DNA of 21,858 nucleotides. Origin: an uncultured Lachnospiraceae bacterium. Its GTDB lineage: Bacteria; Bacillota_A; Clostridia; Lachnospirales; Lachnospiraceae. Of the stretch, positions 8,146-15,328 are shown one piece after another. The DNA is taken from contig CAMWMM010000022.1 in the NCBI GenBank assembly GCA_947175285.1, positions 1 to 21,858 on the forward strand. The letters are read 5' to 3'. The notes below the pieces were generated by a model. It did no database searches. It had not been told where the DNA came from and saw only the letters and a program-made list of their open reading frames with translations. Positions within the stretch are counted from its first letter, which is position 1, and each line of letters opens with the position of its first letter. Position numbers and translations under genes: made by a program.

Positions 8146-8174
8146 TTGACAAATGGTTTGTTTTCTTTTATGAT
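8146..8174 (+). promoter_or_regulatory. near-consensus sigma-A promoter of the first Rpn-family gene
   Basis: TTGACA (8146-8151), a 17-bp spacer and TATGAT (8169-8174) make the strongest vegetative promoter in the window: a perfect -35, and a -10 with one mismatch. It would produce a leader of about 150 bases before the start codon at 8335. Confidence 0.75.
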
Positions 8175-8198
8175 TAATTCATCAAAGAAATTCTAAAT

Positions 8199-8314
8199 AG
8201 TGTGCATTTCGCACATTCGGACAGTTTCTGTCAGATTTCTATGTAAATAATTAAATATGGCAGGAACTGTGACGGCATATGCATGGAACAAAAAGCTGTA
8301 TACAGAGTTCTGCC
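8199..8314 (+). promoter_or_regulatory. structured 5' leader of the Rpn-family gene
   Basis: Three hairpins can be drawn in the leader: TGTGC/GCACA (8201-8215, loop ATTTC), GACAG/CTGTC (8220-8232, loop TTT) and a longer one pairing GGCAG and AACT (8259-8268, one bulged G) with AGTTCTGCC (8306-8314). The last ends 7 bases before the ribosome site GGGAGG (8321-8326). A 24-codon ATG frame (8257-8331) also ends 3 bases before the gene start, but has no ribosome site of its own. It matches no riboswitch class I know. Confidence 0.35.
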
Positions 8315-8334
8315 CATCTACGGGAGGATAAGGT

Positions 8335-9258
8335 ATGCAGCGAAGAAAAAAGACAAAGAAACGAAAAGTGCGGCGGCAGGTGAAAGACAGACTTTTTCGC
8401 TTTTTATTCGAGAAGGATAAGGAAGCATTATTGCAGTTGTATAATGCACTGAATGGAACAGATTATCAGGATGCTTCTCAGTTGGAAGTAGTAACGATTG
8501 AGAGTGCGGTCTATGTAGTGATGAAAAATGACCTTGCATTTGTGATTGCAGGAACTTTGAATTTATATGAACATCAAAGCACTTATAATCCAAACATGCC
8601 GGTGCGGTTTCTGATTTATCTTGCGGAGGAATACCAGAGGATAGTAGAGCAGGCGGAAGAAAGCATATATGGTACGAAACAGATTTTCATGCCGACACCG
8701 CAATGTATTATGTTCTATAATGGGGAACCGGAAGCGCCGGAAGAACAGATATTAAGACTGTCGGATGCTTTTGAGAATAAAGAAAAAGAATTTGATGTAG
8801 AATTAAAAGTCCGAATGATCAATATCAACTATGGACATAACAGGGAACTGATGGGAAAGTGCCGTGCCTTGGAAGAATATGCAGAATTTGTAGGTCTTAC
8901 AAGACGCTATATTGCAGAGGGGAAAAAGACGCAGGATGCATTTAATACAGCAATAAACTATTGTATAGGTCATGGCATTTTATCTGATTTTCTTAGAAAA
9001 TATCGGGCGGAGGTATTAGGGATGCTGTTAGAAGAGTTTGACGTGGATAAGTATGAGAGGTCGCTTAAGAATGAGGGAATAGAGATCGGAATACAGCGGG
9101 GAACAGAAATCGGAATCCGGCAGGGGATACAGCGAGGAGCAGAACGTATCAATAAACTTAATTGTTTCTTGTTAGAGCAGAACCGTATCACTGACTTAAA
9201 ACGTGCTACGCAGGATGCGGAATATCAGGAGCAATTGTTCCGGGAGTTTGATTTATAA
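8335..9258 (+). CDS. Rpn-family PD-(D/E)XK nuclease / putative transposase
   Basis: The 307-residue protein belongs to the family annotated as 'PD-(D/E)XK nuclease family transposase' or Rpn recombination-promoting nuclease, which is present in many copies in Clostridia. The nuclease core is visible as D66 (KNDLAF), then LNLYEHQ with E79 and Q81 in place of E-x-K, then STYNPNMPVRFLIYLAEEYQ, a stretch typical of this group. A lysine/arginine-rich N-terminus (first 15 residues) may bind DNA. The C-terminal region has short repeats built from GIEIG-, GTEIG- and GIRQGIQRG-like units (about residues 249-265), also common in this family. E. coli RpnA-type members cleave DNA and stimulate RecA-independent recombination; that role is inferred here. 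GGGAGG lies upstream of the ATG. A MITE-like palindrome follows directly. Confidence 0.85.
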   Translation: MQRRKKTKKRKVRRQVKDRLFRFLFEKDKEALLQLYNALNGTDYQDASQLEVVTIESAVYVVMKNDLAFVIAGTLNLYEHQSTYNPNMPVRFLIYLAEEYQRIVEQAEESIYGTKQIFMPTPQCIMFYNGEPEAPEEQILRLSDAFENKEKEFDVELKVRMININYGHNRELMGKCRALEEYAEFVGLTRRYIAEGKKTQDAFNTAINYCIGHGILSDFLRKYRAEVLGMLLEEFDVDKYERSLKNEGIEIGIQRGTEIGIRQGIQRGAERINKLNCFLLEQNRITDLKRATQDAEYQEQLFREFDL

Positions 9259-9270
9259 AAGAAAAGTCTA

Positions 9271-9480
9271 TAGGTAATTGCGAAACGAAATTTTTCAATC
9301 ATCCGATGTACAATATTGACAAATCACCGCAGGGCCGCTTGTGCAGCATTGTCACTCGTAGCGGCACATAAGCTGCCAAAATACGGCAGCTAAACGCCGA
9401 CAGTTCCATAGCACCCTGCTTGCGTTTTGTCAATATCGTATCACCGCGTGCTGTGAGATAAAAAGTTTCGCAATTACCTA
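9271..9480. mobile_element. MITE-like palindromic element
   Basis: TAGGTAATTGCGAAAC (9271-9286) is repeated in perfect inverted form at 9465-9480. A second perfect 11-bp inverted pair, ATATTGACAAA (9313-9323) and TTTGTCAATAT (9426-9436), lies inside it, and a central hairpin AGCTGCC/GGCAGCT occupies 9371-9391. The 210-bp block can fold into one long hairpin and has no convincing gene. The outermost bases are TA on both sides, as expected if the element were GGTAATTGC...GCAATTACC inserted at a TA duplicated by an IS630/mariner-type transposase. A 10-bp direct repeat, AAAGTCTATA, also flanks it (9263-9272 and 9484-9493). It fills the gap between the Rpn-family gene and the GH2 gene and may also stop transcription. 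Confidence 0.75.
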
Positions 9481-9509
9481 AGTAAAGTCTATATAAAGAG
9501 GAAACATTC

Positions 9510-11309
9510 ATGAAACAACTATTCACCCGCTGGGGAAAGGAAATCGACTGTAATAATGTTTTGCAGGAATATCCGCGTCCCCTGTTACAACGAGAAAGTT
9601 ATGTAAACTTAAACGGCTATTGGGAATATGGCATTACAAAGAAATTCAAAAGACCGGAGCAGTATGACGGTAAGATTCTGGTTCCTTTTTCACCGGAAAG
9701 CGTACTCTCCGGCGTGAAAAGGCAGCTTATGCCGGATGAATATCTGTGGTATCATAGGACTCTTTCAGTTGATTATGATAGACTGTGTGCCGGATTACGG
9801 CTGATACTGCACTTTGGAGCGGTAGACCAGGCATGCAGGGTCTATGTCAACGGCAAAGAGGCGGTAAGGCATATGGGCGGCTATCTGCCCTTTTCAGTGG
9901 ATATTACGGAGTATATAGAGAATACGGAAGCAGAACTTCTGATTGCCGTGCGGGATGTAAGCGATACTTCCTATCATGCAAGGGGAAAGCAGAAATTAAA
10001 GCGGGGCGGTATGTTCTATACGGCGCAGAGCGGCATCTGGCAGAGTGTCTGGATGGAGTATGTGCCGTCCGATTACATAGCGGAAATTATTACGGAGCCG
10101 GATTTGCGGCAGGAAAAGGTGCGGATAGTTGTTCGTTCAGATTCCGACATGCCTGTCACAATTCAAATCAGAAAACCGGCGTTGTATCAAAATCTGCCGT
10201 CAGAGGAAGCAGAGGGGAATGATGCAGGAAAGGCGGATGCGGATAAGGAAGATATTATAGCGCACGCGGACGGTACATCCAATCAGGAGATAGAAATACC
10301 ACTGCAACATGTCAGAGCATGGACTTGCGAAGAACCGTATTTGTATTATTTTACGGTAATCATGGGAGACGATAGGGCGGAAAGCTATTTTGCTCACAGG
10401 ACTTTCACTATAGAACCGGATAAAGACGGCATTCCCCGTATCTGCCTGAACGGAAAAGTACAATTTCAAAACGGCGTACTCGATCAGGGCTACTGGCCGG
10501 ACGGCTTATATACGGCGCCTTCCGATGAAGCGCTTATATTTGATATTCAGGAAATGAAGAAAATGGGATTTAATATGCTGCGGAAACATATTAAAATTGA
10601 GCCTGAAAGATGGTACTATCACTGTGACAGACTCGGCATGGCAGTCTGGCAGGATATGGTGAACGGCGGAACTTCCTATAAACATTGGTTTGTGACTTAC
10701 GCGGCGACTCTTTTTTCCAGAAAAAGACTGCCGTTGAAAGATAACTGCCTGCCGTTATTGTCCCGTACGCACAAAGCGGGAAGGCGGGAATTTGTCCGCG
10801 AGATGAAAGAGACGATAAGGCTTTTAAAAAGTCATCCGAGCATTGCGGTATGGGTGATTTTCAATGAGGGATGGGGACAGTTTTCGGCAAAAGAAATGAC
10901 GGAAATTGTAAAGGAATGTGATGGCACCCGTCTAATCGACCAGGCAAGCGGCTGGTTTGACCAAAACGGCGGCAGTATGCAGAGCATTCATCATTATTTC
11001 TTTGGTTTTAAGTTCTCTCCGGAGAAAGAGCGTGCTACCGTACTTTCGGAGTTTGGCGGATATTCTCTGCGGATTCCGGAACACAGCGCATATAAAAAAT
11101 TATACGGATATGGCATACACAAGACAATGGAGAGTTTGAACGCTGCTTACCAGAAGCGTATGCAACAGATAGAAGAACAGATACCGGACGGACTGTGTGC
11201 CTGTGTATACACACAGTTGTCCGATGTGGAAGAGGAAGTAAACGGAATTTTTACTTATGACAGAGAGGTCAAAAAAATCGAAAAAGCGTTCCGTTTACCA
11301 GATTCCTAA
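9510..11309 (+). CDS. glycoside hydrolase family 2 enzyme, beta-galactosidase/glucuronidase-like
   Basis: A retaining beta-glycosidase of 599 residues without a signal peptide, so it probably acts in the cytoplasm on imported oligosaccharides or glycosides. Domains follow GH2 order. First is a sugar-binding jelly-roll (about 1-190, with [22 protein letters not shown] and VYVNG). Next is an immunoglobulin-like domain (about 190-300) containing an acidic insertion near 230-260. Last is a TIM barrel to the end. The acid/base Glu is in FNEGWGQ (E453) and the nucleophile Glu in LSEFGG (E514); both are intact. [17 protein letters not shown] and [15 protein letters not shown] are typical barrel motifs. 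The exact substrate cannot be read from the sequence. AGAGG precedes the ATG. The 3' end overlaps the opposite yeiH-like gene by 15 bp. Confidence 0.9.
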   Translation: MKQLFTRWGKEIDCNNVLQEYPRPLLQRESYVNLNGYWEYGITKKFKRPEQYDGKILVPFSPESVLSGVKRQLMPDEYLWYHRTLSVDYDRLCAGLRLILHFGAVDQACRVYVNGKEAVRHMGGYLPFSVDITEYIENTEAELLIAVRDVSDTSYHARGKQKLKRGGMFYTAQSGIWQSVWMEYVPSDYIAEIITEPDLRQEKVRIVVRSDSDMPVTIQIRKPALYQNLPSEEAEGNDAGKADADKEDIIAHADGTSNQEIEIPLQHVRAWTCEEPYLYYFTVIMGDDRAESYFAHRTFTIEPDKDGIPRICLNGKVQFQNGVLDQGYWPDGLYTAPSDEALIFDIQEMKKMGFNMLRKHIKIEPERWYYHCDRLGMAVWQDMVNGGTSYKHWFVTYAATLFSRKRLPLKDNCLPLLSRTHKAGRREFVREMKETIRLLKSHPSIAVWVIFNEGWGQFSAKEMTEIVKECDGTRLIDQASGWFDQNGGSMQSIHHYFFGFKFSPEKERATVLSEFGGYSLRIPEHSAYKKLYGYGIHKTMESLNAAYQKRMQQIEEQIPDGLCACVYTQLSDVEEEVNGIFTYDREVKKIEKAFRLPDS

Positions 11310-12332
11310 CAGGTGCTGCATCAAAAGACTTACGCCGGTAATGCCTACCCAGCAGCTAAATCCCATGATGATAGGTTTTCCGCCTGTTTTGACTAATTTG
11401 ACGATATCGGTATTAAGACCGATAGCCGCCATGGCAAGTACAATGAAGAATTTGCTCAATTCTTTCACAGGGGTAAAAATTCCTGCATTTACGCCAAGAG
11501 AGACGCAGACGGTGGTAATGATGGATGCCGCTACAAAATACAGGATAAAGAACGGGAATATCTGTTTTAAGCTGACTTTTTTGCCTTCTTCCCCGTTCTT
11601 TTTCTCTTTTTGCGTACGAATCATGGCGAGTACAAGCGTAATCGGGATAATGGCAAGGGTTCTGGTTAGCTTGACGGTAACAGCCGTATCCAATGTCGCT
11701 GAGCCTAAGTCCCACATGCTATCCCACGTGGAAGCGGCTGCAGTGACCGAGGAAGTGTCATTTACCGCAGTTCCTGCGAAGATGCCGAACGCTTCTCCGG
11801 TATTTGTGGCAAATCCGATAAGCTTGCCGAATGTAGGGAAAATCAGTGCGGCGAGTACGTTGAAGAAGAAAATAACGGAAATTGCCTGTGCGACTTCTTC
11901 ATCGTCCGCATCAATAACCGGGGCTGTCGCAGCAATGGCGGAGCCGCCGCAGATAGAGGAACCGACGCCGACCAGAGTGGAGATTTTTCCCGGAATATGC
12001 ATAGCTTTATGTAACAGATAAGCGATAATCAGGGATGTGGCTATTGTACTGATAATAATAGGAAGAGACTGTTTTCCTGTCTGCAGGATTACGGTCAGAT
12101 TCATGCCAAAGCCCAACAAAACGACTGCCCACTGCAGGACTTTCTTGGATGTAAATTTAATGCCGCTCTCAAAAGCACTTTTATCCTTGAAAAACAAAGT
12201 GATAACCATACCGGCTATGATAGCGATTACGGCGCCTCCGATGATGGGGAATTGTTTTCCCAGAAACCAGGAGGGGATGGCGATTACCAGACATAACAAG
12301 ATACCTTTTGCATTTTTTTCTATGAAATTCAT
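11295..12332 (-). CDS. YeiH/UPF0324 family membrane transporter (putative sulfate exporter)
   Basis: A 345-residue, highly hydrophobic protein with about ten membrane segments, the usual size for this family. The signature [19 protein letters not shown] (about 122-140) followed by DADDEE, the [15 protein letters not shown] block and the C-terminal [14 protein letters not shown] segment are typical. Family members are annotated as putative sulfate exporters on thin evidence, so the substrate is uncertain. I set the start at 12332, where AAAGGAGC lies upstream; the frame runs 24 codons further, but those codons overlap the predicted promoter. Its last 15 bases overlap the end of the GH2 gene on the other strand. 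Confidence 0.88.
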   Translation of the reverse strand: MNFIEKNAKGILLCLVIAIPSWFLGKQFPIIGGAVIAIIAGMVITLFFKDKSAFESGIKFTSKKVLQWAVVLLGFGMNLTVILQTGKQSLPIIISTIATSLIIAYLLHKAMHIPGKISTLVGVGSSICGGSAIAATAPVIDADDEEVAQAISVIFFFNVLAALIFPTFGKLIGFATNTGEAFGIFAGTAVNDTSSVTAAASTWDSMWDLGSATLDTAVTVKLTRTLAIIPITLVLAMIRTQKEKKNGEEGKKVSLKQIFPFFILYFVAASIITTVCVSLGVNAGIFTPVKELSKFFIVLAMAAIGLNTDIVKLVKTGGKPIIMGFSCWVGITGVSLLMQHLLGIW

Positions 12333-12374
12333 TTTATAACAAAGCTCCTTTCTCAGTAACTTATGCTCCTTATA

Positions 12375-12403
12375 ATAATAAAATCTGTAACGCCTTTTGT
12401 CCA
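12375..12403 (-). promoter_or_regulatory. candidate sigma-A promoter of the yeiH-like gene
   Basis: On the minus strand TGGACA (12403-12398), a 17-bp spacer and TATTAT (12380-12375) match consensus at five of six positions each. The start codon is 43 bases downstream of the -10 box. This position lies inside the longer open frame and supports starting the protein at 12332. Confidence 0.6.
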
Positions 12404-12414
12404 TAAATTTTTCC

Positions 12415-12460
12415 CCTTTACTTGTAAAGGTTTTACTTGTAAAGGTTTTACTTGTAAAGG
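12415..12460. repeat. triple 15-bp palindromic repeat, operator-like
   Basis: The unit CTTGTAAAGGTTTTA occurs at 12421-12435 and 12436-12450 and again as its first ten bases at 12451-12460. Each copy centres on a dyad (C/T)TTTAC-TT-GTAAAG; the first is the perfect CCTTTAC-TT-GTAAAGG at 12415-12430. The array starts 12 bases upstream of the -35 box of the yeiH-like gene, so a bound protein could activate it, or could repress the divergent gene starting at 12544. I cannot match the dyad to a named regulator. Confidence 0.6.
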
Positions 12461-12543
12461 GAATGGACTTTTCAGCAGCAGTTGTGGTATATTATTTAAG
12501 AACAATTCCTTTGAATAGAAAAGATGATACATGAGGATTGAAA

Positions 12544-12771
12544 ATGCGGGAAATGGAATTTAAAATGGAACGTCCCGGACTTTTGAAAGCGGGCGACCAC
12601 ATTACGGTAACTGAGGGCGTTTTGCCGAGTAATTATTATTATACAATTGACCCCTCGCTTGCCATGTCAGGCAACTACCCTTTTCGTGAGAGGATGTTAG
12701 AGCGCGAGGGGGAAGTAATAGAAGTAATTGAAAACGAAAGAGGTTTTTACGTCAAAGCAAGGTTAGAGTGA
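12544..12771 (+). CDS. small hypothetical protein
   Basis: A 75-residue acidic protein with no signal peptide or membrane segment. The ATG at 12544 is preceded by GAGG (12533-12536) with a 7-base gap; a TTG two codons upstream is less likely. The C-terminal part, EGEVIEVIENERGFYVKARLE, looks like paired beta strands, and the centre is aromatic (NYYYTIDP). I do not recognise a family. It ends 17 bases before ridA on the same strand, so the two are probably co-transcribed, and it lies just downstream of the triple palindrome. Confidence 0.6.
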   Translation: MREMEFKMERPGLLKAGDHITVTEGVLPSNYYYTIDPSLAMSGNYPFRERMLEREGEVIEVIENERGFYVKARLE

Positions 12772-12788
12772 AAGGAAAGGTGACGCAT

Positions 12789-13166
12789 ATGTTAAAAAAA
12801 GTATCAACGGACAAGGCTCCGGCAGCAATCGGACCGTATTCACAGGGAATTATTGTAGATAAGATGCTCTTTGCATCAGGTCAGATTCCGATTGACCCGG
12901 CAACCGGGGAAATTACCGGCAGCGATATTACGGAACAGGCTGAGCAGGCGATGAAGAATGTGGGCGAAATTTTAAAAGAAGCAGGAACAAGTTATGAAAA
13001 TGTGGTAAAAACAACCTGCTTTTTGGCAGAAATGGCAGATTTTGCCGCATTTAACGCAGTGTATGAAAAATATTTCACACAAAAACCGGCAAGAAGCTGT
13101 GTTGCGGTAAAACAGCTTCCGAAAGATGTGTTGTGCGAAGTAGAAGTGATTGCCTATCTCGGATAA
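12789..13166 (+). CDS. ridA: RidA family reactive-intermediate deaminase
   Basis: RidA-type enamine/imine deaminases form cytoplasmic trimers that hydrolyse reactive 2-aminoacrylate released by PLP enzymes such as threonine/serine dehydratase. The 125-residue protein has the family start (APAAIGPYSQG, residues 10-20) and the FASGQIPIDPATG strand. The active-site set is complete: Arg102 in KPARSCV, and CEVEVIAYLG at the C-terminus. The ATG at 12789 was chosen over an upstream in-frame GTG at 12768 because AAAGGTG lies 7 bases before it and homologues begin here. It sits between a small unknown gene and spoVAE. Confidence 0.95.
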   Translation: MLKKVSTDKAPAAIGPYSQGIIVDKMLFASGQIPIDPATGEITGSDITEQAEQAMKNVGEILKEAGTSYENVVKTTCFLAEMADFAAFNAVYEKYFTQKPARSCVAVKQLPKDVLCEVEVIAYLG

Positions 13167-13167
13167 A

Positions 13168-13196
13168 TTGAAAAATCAGCATGTATAACATATGAA
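13168..13196 (+). promoter_or_regulatory. weak candidate sigma-A promoter upstream of spoVAE
   Basis: TTGAAA (13168-13173), 17 bases and TATGAA (13191-13196) give five and four matches to consensus. I searched the 81-base gap for a sigma-G promoter like the one before spoVAD and found none that fits. spoVAE may therefore depend on read-through from ridA, on this site, or on a diverged forespore promoter. Confidence 0.3.
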
Positions 13197-13247
13197 ATAA
13201 TGCAGAAAATAACCAATAGAAATAATAATGACAGTGAGGTTATGCAT

Positions 13248-13604
13248 ATGGATTATGTGAATGCTTTCTGGGTGGGCGGAGCGATTTGTGCTCTGGTGCA
13301 GATTCTGATGGAGAAAACAAAGATGATGCCCGGACGTATCATGGTACTGCTCGTTTGTCTTGGCGCAGTGATAAGTGCAATCGGATGGTATGAGCCGTTT
13401 ATGGAATATGCGGGTGCGGGAGCCAGTGTGCCGCTTATGGGATATGGGAATATTCTGATGAAGGGCGTGAAAGAGGCAGTTGATAAAGACGGCTTCATCG
13501 GTTTATTTAAAGGCGGTTTTACCAATGGAGCAGTTGGATGCAGTGCAGCTCTCGTGTTTGCATATCTGGCGAGTCTTGTATTCCGCTCTAAAATGAAAAA
13601 ATAG
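13248..13604 (+). CDS. spoVAE: stage V sporulation protein AE
   Basis: A 118-residue membrane component of the SpoVA dipicolinic-acid channel, of the SpoVAEb type. Recognisable features are the N-terminal FWVGGAICALVQILMEKTK (residues 7-25), the IGWYEPFMEYAGAGASVPLMGYGN stretch (about 45-68), then KGVKEAVDKDGFIGLFKGGFT and a final helix. It has three or four membrane segments. Two ATGs occur; GAGG (13236-13239) is 8 bases before the second, at 13248, and only 2 before the first. Its usual partners are not adjacent: spoVAD is 9.9 kb upstream on the same strand and spoVAC is not in the window. A strong terminator follows. Confidence 0.93.
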   Translation: MDYVNAFWVGGAICALVQILMEKTKMMPGRIMVLLVCLGAVISAIGWYEPFMEYAGAGASVPLMGYGNILMKGVKEAVDKDGFIGLFKGGFTNGAVGCSAALVFAYLASLVFRSKMKK

Positions 13605-13623
13605 ACATAAAAATGGTCAAAAT

Positions 13624-13667
13624 AACGGAGATGTCGATGAATTAATTTGTTGACACCTCCGTTTTTT
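13624..13667 (+). terminator. intrinsic terminator after spoVAE
   Basis: AACGGAG (13624-13630) pairs with CTCCGTT (13656-13662), extended after one mismatch by TGTC/GACA, and is followed by six T residues. The 3' arm contains TTGACA, which doubles as the -35 box of the next promoter. Confidence 0.85.
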
Positions 13668-13678
13668 CGGTTTATTCT
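13650..13678 (+). promoter_or_regulatory. sigma-A promoter for the HTH/kinase pair, overlapping the terminator
   Basis: TTGACA (13650-13655), a 17-base spacer and TATTCT (13673-13678) lie 40 bases before the start codon. The -35 is perfect and the -10 matches four of six. The -35 and much of the spacer are part of the spoVAE terminator hairpin and T-tract. Confidence 0.55.
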
Positions 13679-13718
13679 TATAGTAGGGGAAATCATTTGG
13701 AAAAGGAGTAGGGTACAT

Positions 13719-14282
13719 ATGGCAAGAAATGAACGTGGGGCAGGCAGAAAACCGGCACTTTCAGCAAGTCAGGTAAGTCAGTTAAAGAGCCGTCATGAAG
13801 CAGGGGAAACAGTGACGGCGTTAGCAAAGGAATATGGCATTTCCAGGCAGGTATTATCAGGTTATTTGAATCAGAGCAATGAAAAAGAGAAAGAAAATTA
13901 CGGCACCGTCAAGTCATGGGAGAGATTAAACCGTTCTTTTGGCGATGTGAAAGCGACAGACTATACGATTCGTATGGAATATATGTGTGAAGAGGATTGC
14001 TGCAGCGTTATTCTGGTGAATACCGACGACAAAAAAATCAAAGTCATAAACGAGACTGATAATATGCTTCACCGGGCTTTTGGGATTAAAGCAAAGCCGG
14101 ATTGGAAGGATTTTGAAGCGTTTTTAAGAAGCCGCTGTTTTCCGGAGGACAGGGAAGAGGCGGAAACCCTTTTAGAGGATTTGGAATTAGAGGAATATGA
14201 CCCGCTTGCCATTGTGGAACGGACAGAGGGCAGGATGGCAGAGGATTTACAGTGGATTAAAATAAGACATTTTAAGGTATGA
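13719..14282 (+). CDS. recombinase-type HTH protein paired with a HipA-like kinase
   Basis: A 187-residue protein. Residues 7-50 form a helix-turn-helix of the Hin/resolvase C-terminal type: GRKPALSASQVSQLKSRHEAG, then VTALAKEYGISRQVLSGYL. No recombinase catalytic domain is present. After a charged linker (52-62), a separate domain spans about 78-185, with strands around YTIRMEYMC and SVILVNTDDKKIKVI, then FGIKAKPDWKDFEAFLRSRCFP and a closing EEYDPLAIVERTEGRMAEDLQWIKI. I recall similar C-terminal domains next to HipA-like genes in Clostridia, but know no assigned function. The ATG at 13719 has AAAAGGAG upstream; the 24-codon extension lies in the promoter. The next gene begins 14 bases after the stop. 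A DNA-binding autoregulator, possibly an antitoxin-like partner, is my inference. Confidence 0.75.
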   Translation: MARNERGAGRKPALSASQVSQLKSRHEAGETVTALAKEYGISRQVLSGYLNQSNEKEKENYGTVKSWERLNRSFGDVKATDYTIRMEYMCEEDCCSVILVNTDDKKIKVINETDNMLHRAFGIKAKPDWKDFEAFLRSRCFPEDREEAETLLEDLELEEYDPLAIVERTEGRMAEDLQWIKIRHFKV

Positions 14283-14296
14283 AAGGGGTGAATAGG

Positions 14297-15133
14297 ATGA
14301 GCACAGTGGAAATTTCCAAAGAATATATTGTAATCGGTGCGGAGCATTCCTCTACAGGAAGTCAATTGAAATGGAAGCAGGACGGTTACTGGTATAAGGC
14401 GGATAATCTTGGTTTTGAGAGTCTTGCCGAGACAGTTGTTTCCCGCTTGTTACAACACTCCAATATAGAGGAATTCGTGACATATGAGCCGGTTATGATT
14501 GCTTATAAAGAGAATACCTATCGTGGATGCCGCAGCGGGAACTTCAAGAAAGAGACGGAGGAAATCGTATCGTTGGAGCATCTTTCCAAGAACTTTACAG
14601 GTTTTGGGTTATCCGGGGTGTTGGAGCGTATTTCAGACGTAAAAGAGCGGATTTTATATACGGTGGAACTGGTGGAGAATGTAACAGGACTGGAAGATTT
14701 CGGACTTTATCTGACGAAAATGCTGGAACTGGACGCTTTTTTTATGAATGTGGGACGTAATACCGATAATATATTACTGCTGTATGATACGAAACGTCAG
14801 GAATATCGTTTTTGCCCGATTTTTGATATGGGAGCTTCGTTTTTTTCCGATACGAAATACACTTGTCCGTCCACAAAGAGTATGGTTGAGTGCTATCATG
14901 TCATTCAGGCACAGCCTTTTTCCCCCAGCTTTGAAGAGCAGGTAAAAGCGGCAAGAGAGCTGTATGAGAGTCAGTTAAAATTTAATATATCGGCAAATGA
15001 GATGATTAATATGGTACGTGATATGATAAACGGCATGAGAGGCAGTGTGAGCTATCAGGCGGGCGAAAACAGGAGAATAGGAGAAATACTCCGTTTCCAG
15101 ACAAAATCGTACCAGTCTTTATTTAGAAAATAA
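14297..15133 (+). CDS. HipA/CtkA-like kinase-fold protein with altered catalytic loop
   Basis: A 278-residue protein that fits the HipA-C/CtkA kinase fold. A nucleotide-binding start, STGSQLKWKQDGYWYKAD (19-36), holds the probable ATP-binding Lys34, and the following helix has Glu41/Glu45. The catalytic loop follows D146AFFMN and reads N151-V-G-R-N-T-D-N158. HipA and CtkA relatives read N-x-D-R-H-x-x-N, so the catalytic Asp position is Gly153 and the His is Asn155. The metal-binding motif is kept as IFDMGASF (D177). It may be an inactive pseudokinase, or use Asp157 instead. HipA-type kinases phosphorylate tRNA synthetases or other proteins and act as toxins; a toxin role here is inference. 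The start at 14297 has AAAGGGGTG 6 bases upstream; an alternative ATG at 14279 overlaps the previous stop. Confidence 0.75.
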   Translation: MSTVEISKEYIVIGAEHSSTGSQLKWKQDGYWYKADNLGFESLAETVVSRLLQHSNIEEFVTYEPVMIAYKENTYRGCRSGNFKKETEEIVSLEHLSKNFTGFGLSGVLERISDVKERILYTVELVENVTGLEDFGLYLTKMLELDAFFMNVGRNTDNILLLYDTKRQEYRFCPIFDMGASFFSDTKYTCPSTKSMVECYHVIQAQPFSPSFEEQVKAARELYESQLKFNISANEMINMVRDMINGMRGSVSYQAGENRRIGEILRFQTKSYQSLFRK

Positions 15134-15155
15134 TACCGTATGAGAAAAAACTTTG

Positions 15156-15207
15156 AAAACACCGGAAACCGTCAGTATAGACAGATGCTGCAGGGGTTCG
15201 GTGTTTT
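15156..15207 (+). terminator. probable terminator after the HTH/kinase pair
   Basis: AAAACACCG (15156-15164) is the exact inverse of CGGTGTTTT (15199-15207), and an inner AACC/GGTT continues the stem after a 2-base bulge. The loop is long (over 20 bases) and the T-tract is only four bases, so efficiency is uncertain. Confidence 0.5.
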
Positions 15208-15328
15208 ATGATTGTAAAAAAATAAGAAAATTTAAAAAAGTTGAAGATATTCATAAATCTGCAGCGTTTTAATAAATGAAGATGCACAAAGCAGAAAGGG
15301 GGCGGGGCATATACACAAGGAAGAACAA

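Noticed and set aside
8257..8331. 24-codon leader frame before the Rpn-family gene
   Set aside because: No ribosome site precedes its ATG, and the bases are also needed for the leader hairpin. Kept only as part of the leader finding.
9299..9526. 75-codon open frame on the minus strand
   Set aside because: It lies almost wholly within the palindromic MITE-like element and follows from its sequence. It has no ribosome site and overlaps the GH2 start.
11257..12021. 254-codon frame on the plus strand
   Set aside because: It is the antisense shadow of the YeiH-family gene, whose protein motifs are unmistakable; this frame has no recognisable motif and lacks a ribosome site.
12461..12495. Promoter for the small gene at 12544 using TATATT
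   Set aside because: A TATATT-like -10 is present, but no acceptable -35 lies 16-18 bases upstream.
13180..13210. Possible sigma-F or sigma-G promoter before spoVAE (GCATG or GTATA with GCAGAAAATA)
   Set aside because: The spacing is wrong by one to two bases in each combination, and the sigma-G -10 CATNHTA is absent.
15241..15273. TTGAAG as -35 of the sigma factor operon
   Set aside because: The only AT-rich -10-like bases are 21 or more bases away, and no ECF-type pair is seen.
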